From Sedimentisphaerales bacterium (lineage in GTDB: Bacteria; Planctomycetota; Phycisphaerae; Sedimentisphaerales; UBA12454), in NCBI GenBank assembly GCA_016930635.1, contig JAFGGI010000032.1, forward strand, positions 1 through 52,163: DNA of 52,163 nt. The letters run 5' to 3'. This document shows positions 24,792 through 33,235 of this stretch, one piece after another. Under the pieces are notes generated by a model. That model made no database searches. It worked only from the letters and a program-made list of their open reading frames with translations, and was not told where the DNA came from. Position 1 is the first letter of the stretch; each line of letters starts with the position of its first letter. A program made the translations under genes and the position numbers.

Positions 24792-25667
24792 TTAATGAAT
24801 AACCTTGTTTAACGGATACGTAATAATTCCCGAAGCACCTGCGCGTTTGAGCTGCGGCACGATTTTTCTTTCTGTCTCTGTATCAACAACAACCTCAACA
24901 GCAACGAAGTCAGAATCGGCAAGTGAAGAAATAGTCGGGCTTTTCTCAGCAGGCAGCACTTTTAATACTTTATCAATGCTTTTTTTTCCGACATTCATTT
25001 TCAGGCCGACAGTTGATTTAGCGTCAATAGCAGCATTTAAGAGTATGGAAATATTTTCAATTTTTTCGCGTTTAAATTTGTTTTTCCAGGCATTTTTGTT
25101 GGCAATAAATCTTGTTGTCGAACTCAGCAGGGTATCGATTATTCTAAGATTATTTGCCTTTAGGCTTGAACCTGTTTCCGTAAGTTCGACAATGGCATTG
25201 ACCAGCCTGGCCTTTACTTCAGTTGCACCCCAACTGAATTCCACCTTTACGTTTACTTTTTTATCTTTGAAGTATTTCTTCGTTACGTTTACCAGTTCTG
25301 TCGCGATAATTCCACCTTCGAGGTCTTCCGGCTTTTTAATTTTCGATTCATTTGGCACTGCAAGGACCCATCTTGCCGGTTTTGAAGTGGCTTTGCTGTA
25401 AAGCAGCTCGCATACTTCATGAACGGAGGATTTATTTTCGAGTATCCAGTCATAGCCGGTGAAGCCCGCATCAAGTACGCCATCCTCGACATATCTGCTC
25501 ATTTCCTGTGCCCGCAGCATAATGATCTGAATCTGGTCGTCATCAATTCGAGGAAAATAACTTCTTTCATACCCTGTTATATTGAAGCCGGCTTTTTCAA
25601 AAAGATCGAAAGTGGCATTTTGAAGACTTCCCTTTGGAATGCCGAGTTTTAAGATTTTTGCTGACAT
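24792..25667 (-). CDS. hisG: ATP phosphoribosyltransferase, long form
   Basis: The 291-residue protein starts 'LKLGIPKGSLQNATFDLFEKAGFNI' and contains 'MLRAQEMSRYVEDGVLDAGFTGYDWI' and the PRPP-binding region 'AIVELTETGSSLKANNLRIID'. Residues from about 215 form the ACT-like regulatory domain of long HisG, with 'KRAGASGIITYPLNKVIH' at the end, so HisZ is not needed and histidine feedback is expected. It catalyses the first step of histidine synthesis. No other his gene is nearby; the gene sits 9 bases after the endonuclease III-like gene and 21 bases before yebC in the nusA operon, an unusual location. Confidence 0.94.
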   Translation of the reverse strand: MSAKILKLGIPKGSLQNATFDLFEKAGFNITGYERSYFPRIDDDQIQIIMLRAQEMSRYVEDGVLDAGFTGYDWILENKSSVHEVCELLYSKATSKPARWVLAVPNESKIKKPEDLEGGIIATELVNVTKKYFKDKKVNVKVEFSWGATEVKARLVNAIVELTETGSSLKANNLRIIDTLLSSTTRFIANKNAWKNKFKREKIENISILLNAAIDAKSTVGLKMNVGKKSIDKVLKVLPAEKSPTISSLADSDFVAVEVVVDTETERKIVPQLKRAGASGIITYPLNKVIH

Positions 25668-25676
25668 TTTTACTCC

Positions 25677-26357
25677 TTATTTTTTTGCTTTTGCTTTTCT
25701 CTTTGCACCAGCGTTTGTTTTTTTATCTGCCGTAATCTGTGCTGCTTTTGAGCTAACAAGCTCGCTGTCATGCCATAAAAAGGTGTAAAAAGCATATGCA
25801 TTTGCTGCAGAAATATATCTTTCGACAAAAGCGGTAATTTGCTCATTATCAAGTTTAGGATCAACTATCTTATGAGTTTTAAGATGCTCGATCATCTTTT
25901 CCGTTATTGGTACAGAATGAGCATTTATGATTGTCAACATAATGTAATTACTGACAAAACGTGTCATACCGTTAAGTTTTTCGAGGATTTCCCTGGCGGC
26001 TTTTTTTCTCGAGCTCATAAAATCCTCAAGCGAGAGACAGTCATACTTCTGGAAGATAGAGTTTAATATAGAGGTAAGTCTGGCGGCACATTTTTCTGCT
26101 TCTGTCACATCGCTTTTTATCACCTCGACGATCTCTTCAGTTCTTGCGACTCTCAGGTCGTTGAAATCTACAAAATGTGACTGGATTTTTTTTAAAGCAG
26201 ACCTTGTGCCGGACTCAGTTGAGTTTTCAGACAACACTGCAAAAACAATTGCCTCGACCGGGTCGTCATAAGCGGGCTTTTTAGGCTTGTCACTGCCTTT
26301 TTTTAAAATGCTGTAAAGTTTTTTCAACCTTTGGATATATTGGCTACTGCTCTTCAT
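25677..26357 (-). CDS. Endonuclease III-like protein, probably catalytically inactive
   Basis: This 226-residue protein (from ATG 26357) resembles the HhH-GPD fold of endonuclease III: 'DPVEAIVFAVLSENSTESGTRSALKKIQSHF' matches the first half, and 'EILEKLNGMTRFVSNYIMLTII' lies where the helix-hairpin-helix 'LPGVGRKTA' should be. The catalytic Lys of the hairpin is Phe and the catalytic Asp of the following 'VDTH' is replaced ('PITEK'). The C-terminal four-Cys iron-sulfur loop is missing; the tail is Lys/Ala-rich. It should therefore not cut DNA, though it may bind nucleic acid. The gene overlaps the rbfA 3' end by 14 bases and precedes hisG by 9. A longer reading from 26396 adds 13 Lys-rich residues. 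Confidence 0.65.
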   Translation of the reverse strand: MKSSSQYIQRLKKLYSILKKGSDKPKKPAYDDPVEAIVFAVLSENSTESGTRSALKKIQSHFVDFNDLRVARTEEIVEVIKSDVTEAEKCAARLTSILNSIFQKYDCLSLEDFMSSRKKAAREILEKLNGMTRFVSNYIMLTIINAHSVPITEKMIEHLKTHKIVDPKLDNEQITAFVERYISAANAYAFYTFLWHDSELVSSKAAQITADKKTNAGAKRKAKAKK

Positions 26358-26721
26358 TTTTTTCTTCTTCTGAAAATTCTTTTGAAACTTCTTCAATTAT
26401 CCTGAGCGTTTCCATGGTTTTTTTTAACCTGTCATCTATATGGAAAGACAGGTGCGGGCAAAATTTACTTTTAACATAATCACCAAGCAACGATTGAATA
26501 TGACCTGCAGCATGATTTATTGCATCAAAAGTCAGTTGTTGCTTTGCTTCGTTTTTACCCATAATGCTCAAAAAAACATCAGCTTTTTTCAGGTCTGGTT
26601 CAATTTTTACTTCTGTTATGCTGATAAAACCTTCGATTCGCGGATCCTGCAGATGATTATTAATTATATCACTAACCGCTTCTTTAACTACCCGCGACAT
26701 TTTGTCCTGTCTTCTTGACAT
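26344..26721 (-). CDS. rbfA: 30S ribosome-binding factor RbfA
   Basis: The 125-residue protein starts 'MSRRQDKMSRVVKEAVSDIINNHLQDPRIEGFISITEVKIEPDLKKADVFLSIMG', a clear RbfA KH-type sequence, with 'HAAGHIQSLLGDYVKSKFCPHLSFHIDDRLKKTMETLRIIEEV' completing the domain. It binds the 30S subunit during late assembly of 16S rRNA and is needed at low temperature in E. coli. The gene follows infB by 14 bases, the common nusA-infB-rbfA order. A highly acidic C-terminus ('EEEKNEEQ') overlaps the start of the next gene. Confidence 0.95.
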   Translation of the reverse strand: MSRRQDKMSRVVKEAVSDIINNHLQDPRIEGFISITEVKIEPDLKKADVFLSIMGKNEAKQQLTFDAINHAAGHIQSLLGDYVKSKFCPHLSFHIDDRLKKTMETLRIIEEVSKEFSEEEKNEEQ

Positions 26722-26735
26722 TTTACATCAATATT

Positions 26736-29366
26736 TTAAAGAGTTCTTTCAACTTTGACAATTTCGTAAACCTCAAAAACATCCTGTGTTTTCACATCGT
26801 CAAAGCCGGCAATTTTTATACCGCACTCAAAGCCGTTTTTAACTTGTCTTACGTCATCTTTGAAATGCTTAAGAGATTCTATCTGGCAATTGTCCTTGAC
26901 AATAATGTTATCCCGTATAAGCCTTATCCTTGAGTTCCTGTTGACTTCTCCCTGTTCTACATAACATCCTGCGATAGTTCCCACGCCGGAAACTTTAAAT
27001 GTATCCCGTACAACAGCTCTGCCGATGCTGTTAATCTGTTCTTCCGGTTCGAGCATTCCGACCATAGCCTTTCTTAGGTCTTCTGCTATTCTGTATATAA
27101 TATTATACAGTCTTATATCTATGCCTTTTTCTTCGGCGAGTTTAACAGCCTTGTCCTCAGGCACAACGTTAAAGCCTATAATTATTGCTCCCGATGCCTC
27201 GGCGAGCAGGGCGTCACCTTCTGTTATGCCGCCGACAGCAGCGTGCAGAATCTTTACCTGTACTTCATCAGTACTTATTTCCGTCAGATATTTAGTTAAT
27301 ACATCCACTGAACCCTGAACATCTGCACGAATTATGATATTAACCTCTTTTGCTTTACCTGCTTCTATCTGGCTAAACAGATTTTCCATTGTAATCTGTG
27401 ACCGTATACCCAGAGCAGCTTTCCTGGTGGTAGTTTTTTTCTCATCAGCGGCAGCCTTTGCACGATTGAGATCTGCCAGGCAGTAGAATTTATCTCCTGC
27501 CTGAGGGACATCATTTAAACCCGAAATTTCAACGGGCATAGCACTATCTGCCGAGCGGATAGATTTGCCGAGGCTGTCTCGCAGAGCTCTTATTCTGCCG
27601 TAACCTGTGCCTGCCAGAATAACATCACCTTTTTTGAGTATTCCTTCCTTTATAAGAATTGTTGCGACTGGGCCTTTTTTCGGACTTATTCTTGCCTCAA
27701 TAACCCATCCAGTAGCTGGTAATGTGGGATCTGCCTGGAGTTCGAGCAGTTCAGCTGCATAGTCAAGATGTTCAAGAAGTTCTTCAACCCCTTCTCCTGT
27801 TGTGGCACTGGTTTTAACGATATCCGTATTTCCTGACCATTCGACAGGAGTGAGCTCATGTTCGGCAAATTGACCATATATTCTGTTAAGATCGACTCCC
27901 GGCAAATCAATTTTATTCAATGCAATGATAATATGAACACCTGCAGCTTTTGCATGATGAATTGCTTCTATGGTCTGCGGCATTACACCGTCGTCAGCGG
28001 CAACAACAAGTACGACTATATCTGTCATATTTGCACCCCGTGCCCGCATTGCGGTAAAGGCTTCATGACCAGGCGTATCCAGGAAAGTAACTTTTTTCTG
28101 ATTATCTTTGTCGCCGAATATTACCTGTGATGCACCTATGTGCTGAGTAATTCCGCCGGCTTCACCCTTGACAACTGTTGTCGAGCGGATCTTATCAAGC
28201 AGGCTGGTTTTGCCATGGTCGACATGGCCGAGCATTGTAACTATTGCAGGCCGTTTTTGCATATTGTTCCTTGACCTGTTTTCAAATTCTTCTGCAATTT
28301 GTTCTTCGATAGATTTCTTATGCTGCACGATTAGTTCGGTGCCTAATTCAAGAGCAACAAGCTCAGCGACATCTGTGGGAATAGTTTGATTTGCATTTGC
28401 CATAACAGAGTGTTCGATGAGCTTTTCTATTATCTCAGTCGTTTTTACTGCTAAAGCAGCCGATAAGTCTTTGACAATTATCGGCTCGGAAATATATGCT
28501 TTTTCCGGCTTTATTTTAGTAGTTTCTTCAGCTTTAGACCTCTTAGTTTCAATTTTTCTGACAGGTCTTAGCCGCATACCTTCACCGCTGGCAGCACTGA
28601 GTCTTGCACGTCTCTCTTCGATATCTCTGCTTCGCAATTTGCGGCCTACCTTCTTATGTCGGTTAGGCTCCTCTTCTGCATAGTCTTCATGCTTTCTGCC
28701 GTGGGTTTTACTCTTACTTTTTCCGCCGTGTGGTCTGAGGTTCATTGTCTCAGGGGCACTTGCGAGAAGCGGCTCAGAGGCCTCCTTTAAATATGAGGGC
28801 TTTGAAGATTTTGTCTTTGGCCGTGGTCTTTCGATTTGTTCAGGTTCTTCAACTCGTATAACTCGCGGTCCGGATAGCTTTGCCGGTTTAGGCTTTTTCA
28901 GTTTTGGTCCTGCCGGTGCTACCGATTTAGGCGGTTTTGGAAGCTCTGGTTTTAGTTCTACTCTGGGCCTTGCCGGTTCAGTCTGTATCGGCTGTTCAAC
29001 TTGTTCTGTCTTGGGTTTTTCTGCAGTTTCCTCGACAGGCGGCTCAACAACGGCGGCTTTTACTTCTGCTTTATCATCTGCAGATACTTTACTTTTTTCT
29101 TTCTTGTCAGTTTTCTTTGGAGCAGCAGCATTTTTAGGTGTTTTTTTCTTTATACGAGCCTTCTTAAGATCGACGCGGGCCGTAGTTTCAACAGCTGTTA
29201 TATGCTCTCCTTCGCTGAACCATTCACGAATGGTGGCTGCCAGACCTGCTGAAATTGTTGACATGTGATTCTTTACATCAAGTCCTTCAGCCTGGCATTT
29301 ATCAAGAATAGACTTACTCTTGACACCAAGCTCTTTGGCTAAAAGATGGACTCGTGTAGTTGCCAA
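26736..29366 (-). CDS. infB: Translation initiation factor IF-2
   Basis: The 876-residue protein has an N-terminal IF2-N helix ('[35 protein letters not shown]'), a long Lys/Pro/Glu-rich linker (about residues 70-280), a second IF2-N segment ('[27 protein letters not shown]') and the GTPase core: G1 '[12 protein letters not shown]', 'GGITQHIGA', G3 'DTPGHEAF', G4 'NKID'. The beta-barrel domains and C-terminal fMet-tRNA-binding region follow. It places initiator tRNA on the 30S subunit. Length is normal for a long-linker form. The gap to nusA is 31 bases. Confidence 0.97.
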   Translation of the reverse strand: MATTRVHLLAKELGVKSKSILDKCQAEGLDVKNHMSTISAGLAATIREWFSEGEHITAVETTARVDLKKARIKKKTPKNAAAPKKTDKKEKSKVSADDKAEVKAAVVEPPVEETAEKPKTEQVEQPIQTEPARPRVELKPELPKPPKSVAPAGPKLKKPKPAKLSGPRVIRVEEPEQIERPRPKTKSSKPSYLKEASEPLLASAPETMNLRPHGGKSKSKTHGRKHEDYAEEEPNRHKKVGRKLRSRDIEERRARLSAASGEGMRLRPVRKIETKRSKAEETTKIKPEKAYISEPIIVKDLSAALAVKTTEIIEKLIEHSVMANANQTIPTDVAELVALELGTELIVQHKKSIEEQIAEEFENRSRNNMQKRPAIVTMLGHVDHGKTSLLDKIRSTTVVKGEAGGITQHIGASQVIFGDKDNQKKVTFLDTPGHEAFTAMRARGANMTDIVVLVVAADDGVMPQTIEAIHHAKAAGVHIIIALNKIDLPGVDLNRIYGQFAEHELTPVEWSGNTDIVKTSATTGEGVEELLEHLDYAAELLELQADPTLPATGWVIEARISPKKGPVATILIKEGILKKGDVILAGTGYGRIRALRDSLGKSIRSADSAMPVEISGLNDVPQAGDKFYCLADLNRAKAAADEKKTTTRKAALGIRSQITMENLFSQIEAGKAKEVNIIIRADVQGSVDVLTKYLTEISTDEVQVKILHAAVGGITEGDALLAEASGAIIIGFNVVPEDKAVKLAEEKGIDIRLYNIIYRIAEDLRKAMVGMLEPEEQINSIGRAVVRDTFKVSGVGTIAGCYVEQGEVNRNSRIRLIRDNIIVKDNCQIESLKHFKDDVRQVKNGFECGIKIAGFDDVKTQDVFEVYEIVKVERTL

Positions 29367-29397
29367 TCTTATTTATCTCCGGTTATTTTTATATAGT

Positions 29398-30627
29398 TTA
29401 CAGGTCCGCTTCTTCTGATTCTACTTCTTTGACCTGTTTGTCCATCATAGTTTCAGCTATAGTCGGTTCAGTTTCAGAGGTTTGTTTCTTAGCTGATTCT
29501 TCAGCAGCTTTTATGACTTTTGCGGCAATTTCCGGGTCCAGGCCTATTTCACTTATTAAAGGTTCTGTGCCGATTTCCGCAAGGTCAAGAACGCTTATTA
29601 TACCCAATGCGATAAGCTTATCGACGAAAGTGTCATCAATATCTTCTACATCTTTGATCGCGATGGATAGTCTTTCAACCTCCTGATTATATTCTTCGGG
29701 AGTGAGTATATCGATATCCCAGTCAGTCAGCCTGGCTGCCAGTCTTACATTCTGGCCGTGTTTTCCAATAGCCAAACTTAACTGGTCTTCAGGTACAACA
29801 ACGGTTGCACCGCCAAGTTCAAAGCAAAGTGCAACCTGGCTGCATTTTGCAGGCATCAGGGCATTTGCTATAAGCTCCTGTGAAGATTCGTTCCATCGGA
29901 CAATATCTATTTTTTCGCCACCGAGTTCATCAACTATATTTCTTATCCTGCTTCCGCGCACACCAACACATGCGCCGACTGCATCAACTTTGCTGTCATT
30001 GGACAGTACAGCTATCTTTGTTCTGTAGCCTGCTTCTCTTGCAAGAGCTTTTATTTCTATTATTTCCTCAGCTACTTCCGGAACTTCAAGTTCGAAAAGC
30101 CTTCTGATAAAGTCCGGATGTGTCCTGGAAAGTATTATCTTTACAACACTTGATGTCTCACGTACATCGAGGATAAGACATCTGATTCTTTCTGACGGAT
30201 GATGATTTTGACCGGTAATTTGCTCACTCTTCGGCAAAATCGCTTCGGTTCTGTTGCTTAGATTGACGATGACTGCTCCGCTTTCGTAGCGAACGACAAT
30301 TCCGCTGACTATTTCTCCTTTTCGTTCTACGAATTCATCGTATATACTCTGTCTCTCATCTGCTTTTATTTTTTGGATCATTACCTGCTTGGCGGTTTGT
30401 GCCGGGATTCTGCCAAGCTGCCTTATGTCGATTTGCTGACCGTCCTTAAAGGCGACTATAGCTCCGCTTGACCTGTCTATTCTTACCTCAATATCTGCAT
30501 CGGTTTTGCCGAAATACTTTCTGGCGGCTGATACCATTGCTGTTTCTAAGTCCAGAAAAATAGCCTCCCGGTCGATATTTTTATCGCGAGCGATGTTGTC
30601 AACTATTCTTATAAGCTCTTGGTTCAT
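29398..30627 (-). CDS. nusA: Transcription termination/antitermination factor NusA
   Basis: From ATG 30627 the product is 409 residues: N-terminal RNA-polymerase-binding domain ('MNQELIRIVDNIARDKNIDREAIFLDLETAMVSAARKYFG'), S1 domain (about 110-180, 'GEIVSGIVVRYESGAVIVNL'), tandem KH domains ('VDAVGACVGVRGSRIRNIVDELGGEKIDIVRW' and 'LSLAIGKHGQNVRLAARLTDWDIDI') and a short C-terminal helical repeat ('IDDTFVDKLIALGIISVLDLAEIG'). AAAGGTAAG lies just upstream of this ATG on the minus strand. The longer reading from 30702 would begin inside the leader terminator hairpin and is rejected. rimP, which often precedes nusA, is absent; a structured leader takes its place. Confidence 0.95.
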   Translation of the reverse strand: MNQELIRIVDNIARDKNIDREAIFLDLETAMVSAARKYFGKTDADIEVRIDRSSGAIVAFKDGQQIDIRQLGRIPAQTAKQVMIQKIKADERQSIYDEFVERKGEIVSGIVVRYESGAVIVNLSNRTEAILPKSEQITGQNHHPSERIRCLILDVRETSSVVKIILSRTHPDFIRRLFELEVPEVAEEIIEIKALAREAGYRTKIAVLSNDSKVDAVGACVGVRGSRIRNIVDELGGEKIDIVRWNESSQELIANALMPAKCSQVALCFELGGATVVVPEDQLSLAIGKHGQNVRLAARLTDWDIDILTPEEYNQEVERLSIAIKDVEDIDDTFVDKLIALGIISVLDLAEIGTEPLISEIGLDPEIAAKVIKAAEESAKKQTSETEPTIAETMMDKQVKEVESEEADL

Positions 30628-30658
30628 TATCTTACCTTTCGTTACAACAGTCTTGCGT

Positions 30659-30693
30659 AAAAAAATGGAAACACCTGTGTTCAGACGTTTCCA
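30659..30693 (-). terminator. Intrinsic terminator in the nusA leader
   Basis: On the minus strand TGGAAAC...GTTTCCA arms (30693-30687 and 30672-30666), extended inward by two G-U pairs and CTG/CAG to about 12 base pairs with an AACA loop, are followed by seven T (30665-30659). This is a strong Rho-independent terminator about 30 bases before the nusA start codon. It could work as an attenuator or end a small RNA. Confidence 0.8.
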
Positions 30694-30925
30694 CTTCGAC
30701 AAGCCTCAAAATTATCGCGGGCTACCATCCTACATAGGCACTCCTTCCGCGACAACCTTGTAAAAAGCCTTCGAAGCGAAAGCATCGGTGCACCGCATCA
30801 AGGAACCGAAGTCTCTGTGCGATCTACCAAAAGATGTAGCCACTCGGCTACGCACGGCTGTAAAATCCTGTACAAAACATTGCTATGCCTTTTTCTTGTT
30901 CTTTTAAACTTAAAAACAGGTTTAG
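30659..30925 (-). ncRNA. Structured 5' leader / possible small RNA upstream of nusA
   Basis: A consensus promoter at 30932-30959 and the terminator at 30659-30693 bound a 260-nt minus-strand transcript with no coding potential I can support. Seen pairings on the minus strand: GTGCG/CGCAC (30855-30851 with 30821-30817) enclosing two hairpins, TAGCC-GAGT-GGCTA and ATCT...AGAT, thus a three-way junction; and TTGTCGCGG/CCGCGATAA (30755-30747 with 30720-30712) enclosing 26 bases. The 5' end (AAACCTGTTTTT) can pair with the 3' half of the terminator stem, a possible antiterminator. I recognise no known class: it lacks RNase P, tmRNA and SRP signatures. Confidence 0.6.
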
Positions 30926-30931
30926 CAAAGA

Positions 30932-30959
30932 ATTATACAATACCCCCCGTTTTTGTCAA
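30932..30959 (-). promoter_or_regulatory. Consensus promoter of the nusA operon
   Basis: On the minus strand TTGACA (30959-30954) and TATAAT (30937-30932) are exact sigma-70 consensus hexamers with a 16-base spacer. The predicted start near 30925 gives a leader of about 300 nt before nusA. Confidence 0.85.
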
Positions 30960-31084
30960 ATAATTAACGATGTATTTTTGTCTGATGTGGCGGATAAATA
31001 GTGCATTATTTGGATTGATAATAACCCAAACAAACGATTTTTAGACAAAATATGTTAAAATAGGTAAAACAAGAGGTGACATAT

Positions 31085-31513
31085 CTATTTGATTGTGATA
31101 TTTTGTTTTATTGTTGAGATTTCCAAATCGGTTGCATTGCTCCTGGCGGCGGCGGCAAGAACAAGCCCAGCATCGCGGAATTTTATCGCTTTATCTACTC
31201 GCAGCCGCAGTGTCGTCATGTTTTTTTCGATAGTTTCTTTGTTAATATACAAAACGAGCCAATCGATGATATCACTTGGCTGCACGAAGGGACATTTTTC
31301 TGAACCTACTGCAAAGATTATTTTCTCGTTTGACTCATCAGGAAAAACACTGACAGTTGCAGGGGATTTTTCATCTTTGTTGTTGCCTGCGTATGTGCAA
31401 TCTGTCGGCACATCAAGCTGGAAATTCTCCGCATCGATCCTTTGATATACAATCACCAGGAATATGATTAGCAGTAAAACGATATCAATTATGCCGGTCA
31501 GATTAAGTTTCAT
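31085..31513 (-). CDS. ExbD/TolR family biopolymer transport protein
   Basis: This 142-residue protein has one N-terminal helix 'NLTGIIDIVLLLIIFLVIVYQRI' with D10 in the position of the proton-conducting Asp of ExbD/TolR/MotB, then a periplasmic domain of about 110 residues. The cytosolic stub is unusually short (residues 1-5). It overlaps the TolQ/ExbB-like gene by 11 bases and is the last gene of a VWA-TolQ-TolR set, so it is the energising partner of that channel protein. Confidence 0.85.
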   Translation of the reverse strand: MKLNLTGIIDIVLLLIIFLVIVYQRIDAENFQLDVPTDCTYAGNNKDEKSPATVSVFPDESNEKIIFAVGSEKCPFVQPSDIIDWLVLYINKETIEKNMTTLRLRVDKAIKFRDAGLVLAAAARSNATDLEISTIKQNITIK

Positions 31514-32306
31514 AGATTTTTTCTTTAGGGTTCGAGACAGGATTTTCTTCTATAGAATCCTTTATTTCGACGAGAATCATTTCGGCCTGGATCGCTGCTT
31601 CCTGTGCGATGGATTCTATTTTATTACTGAATATACTGTGAACCACAAGTGCCGGTATCGCGATAAGCAATCCCCAGAAAGTCGTGACCAGTGCGACACT
31701 GATACCGTCAGCCATCTGTTCGGGCCTGGGTTGGCCGGAAGCTAAAACGATCGTATTAAAGAGTTTTATCATTCCGTAAACGGTTCCGAAAAGTCCTATC
31801 ATAGGTGAGACGTTGCCGATAATATTGAGCCATTCGATTTTTCGCATCAATGCCCTGTATTGCTGTTTAATAACATCTGAGATGGTATTCTGCATTTGAA
31901 GCTGTACCTGTATCTGTCTCCTGTCAGCAGGCTGATTTCGAATAGCTGCATAAATAGCGCAGCTTACTAAATCGTTTTTCTCAGGAAGAATCTCCAGCAG
32001 TTTTTGCCAGCCTTGGTTTCTTATGGTTTTTATGATATCTGTACCGGAATTAGCAGGCAGAAGAACAGATGCTCTCAGGCTCTTTGTATAGTTGATCGTC
32101 AGTCCGATCGTTATTATTGACAGAGGCAAAAGAATAAACCATACAATAGCGCCGCCGGAGATTACGAACTGTGTAAAAAATGTTCTTTGTCCCTGTTCGT
32201 TGTTTTGGCCGGCAGCTGAAAAGACGATAATACATACAGTTACAAGAACAGCTGCAAGTATTACTATTTTTATCAGATTTTTTCTAAAGTCTAATGTCAT
32301 ATTCAT
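31503..32306 (-). CDS. MotA/TolQ/ExbB proton channel family protein
   Basis: The 267-residue protein has an N-terminal helix ('LIKIVILAAVLVTVCIIVFSA'), a second near residues 45-70 and the family core 'RALMRKIEWLNIIGNVSPMIGLFGTVYGMIKLFNTI...ADGISVALVTTFWGLLIAIPALVVHSIFSNKIE'. The 'IGLFGTVYGMI' and 'ALVTTFWGLLIAIPAL' phrases are diagnostic. With the ExbD-like protein it should form a proton-driven motor. Its start overlaps the VWA gene stop by 4 bases, showing tight coupling. Confidence 0.9.
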   Translation of the reverse strand: MNMTLDFRKNLIKIVILAAVLVTVCIIVFSAAGQNNEQGQRTFFTQFVISGGAIVWFILLPLSIITIGLTINYTKSLRASVLLPANSGTDIIKTIRNQGWQKLLEILPEKNDLVSCAIYAAIRNQPADRRQIQVQLQMQNTISDVIKQQYRALMRKIEWLNIIGNVSPMIGLFGTVYGMIKLFNTIVLASGQPRPEQMADGISVALVTTFWGLLIAIPALVVHSIFSNKIESIAQEAAIQAEMILVEIKDSIEENPVSNPKEKIYET

Positions 32307-33193
32307 TTGTTAATTAATGTAAAACTGCCGCCGGTTGCCTGAGCCAGTTGCCTAAGTATAAACTCATCCTGTGCTTTTGGCCAGAACCCAATAGTATTTA
32401 TTCTTGTTGTATCGCAAAAATTGTTTCTGAAATTAATTACATCTGCCAGCAGATTATCATCCCCATTTTCTGCCAGGTTAAAGCCGTCTGTTAAAAAATA
32501 GATAACATCCGGACTGTTAGCGGCAAGGTCTTTACTCATCATCGCAATTGTCAATGCCTGGACGGCATTTGTTCGGCCTTTAGGACGTATTTTATGGACA
32601 AATCCGATTGCTTGCTGTTTTACAGGTCCCGATGCCCGCACCAGACCTGTCTGGCTGAATTTATAAAGCTGATTATCACCGAAGAAAACGATCTGGAAAT
32701 ACCTGTCCGGTTCAAGAGAACCGATTGAATTTATAAGTTGAGCTTTGACCCTTTCAAATACACCCTGCATACTGCCTGAACAGTCCACTACAAAACAAAA
32801 CCGTTTTTCGCTTAAACTGTTTTCAAAAAACCGGGCCGTTTGTTCCTCTGCAGGATACATGCTCAAATTTTCACTCGGCAGTGACTCGATAAGGTCGGCT
32901 TCGATTGATGCGCCGAATATGGGTTTTGGAGTTTGGTCAAGTTCAAACTGAGGCCTTTTGCCGATTTGACCTGTTTGCGAACTGATAACTTTTGGCTTCG
33001 GAAGTATTTGTGCCTTATCGGCAAGATTGCTGACTGCTTTAATCCTTGCCGTTGCTGCTTTTGCCGTGCTGACGGGTACCTGTTTTGCTGAAAAACTTAC
33101 GAAAGCAAGTAGAGATAAAATAACTGCGTGCAATATTAATGAAATAATAAACGAATTGGTTACGGTTTTTTTGTCCGAATTTACATGATTCAT
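32303..33193 (-). CDS. Membrane-anchored von Willebrand factor A domain protein
   Basis: The 296-residue protein has one N-terminal helix ('FIISLILHAVILSLLAFVSF', about residues 14-33), a proline/lysine-containing linker to about residue 125, then a VWA domain. The metal-site motif 'VVDCSGSMQG' (D-x-S-x-S), the Thr in 'GRTNAVQAL' and the Asp in 'FLTDGF' complete the MIDAS set. The Lys/Pro-rich linker after a single N-terminal anchor is reminiscent of TonB, and the gene is coupled to TolQ/ExbB- and TolR/ExbD-like genes. I infer a periplasmic VWA protein driven by or attached to the proton channel. The promoter is probably further upstream, since ldt ends only 42 bp away. Confidence 0.8.
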   Translation of the reverse strand: MNHVNSDKKTVTNSFIISLILHAVILSLLAFVSFSAKQVPVSTAKAATARIKAVSNLADKAQILPKPKVISSQTGQIGKRPQFELDQTPKPIFGASIEADLIESLPSENLSMYPAEEQTARFFENSLSEKRFCFVVDCSGSMQGVFERVKAQLINSIGSLEPDRYFQIVFFGDNQLYKFSQTGLVRASGPVKQQAIGFVHKIRPKGRTNAVQALTIAMMSKDLAANSPDVIYFLTDGFNLAENGDDNLLADVINFRNNFCDTTRINTIGFWPKAQDEFILRQLAQATGGSFTLINK

Positions 33194-33235
33194 TTTCAGC
33201 TTAATGCTTTATAAAATAAACGCCGCTGTCACCTG

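Noticed and set aside
26357-26396. Frameshift between rbfA and the endonuclease III-like gene
   Set aside because: The overlap is explained by a start codon at 26357 within the last codons of rbfA; both reading frames are intact.
30817-30860. tRNA-like GTAGCCGAGTGGCTA sequence in the nusA leader (minus strand)
   Set aside because: It resembles a D-arm but no acceptor stem, anticodon arm or TTC loop follows at proper spacing; it is better explained as part of the leader's three-way junction.
30659-30925. RNase P RNA, tmRNA, SRP RNA or 6S RNA in the nusA leader
   Set aside because: The conserved cores of RNase P, tmRNA tag and SRP loops are absent, and the fold is not the long rod with a central bubble expected of 6S RNA; left as an unknown structured leader.
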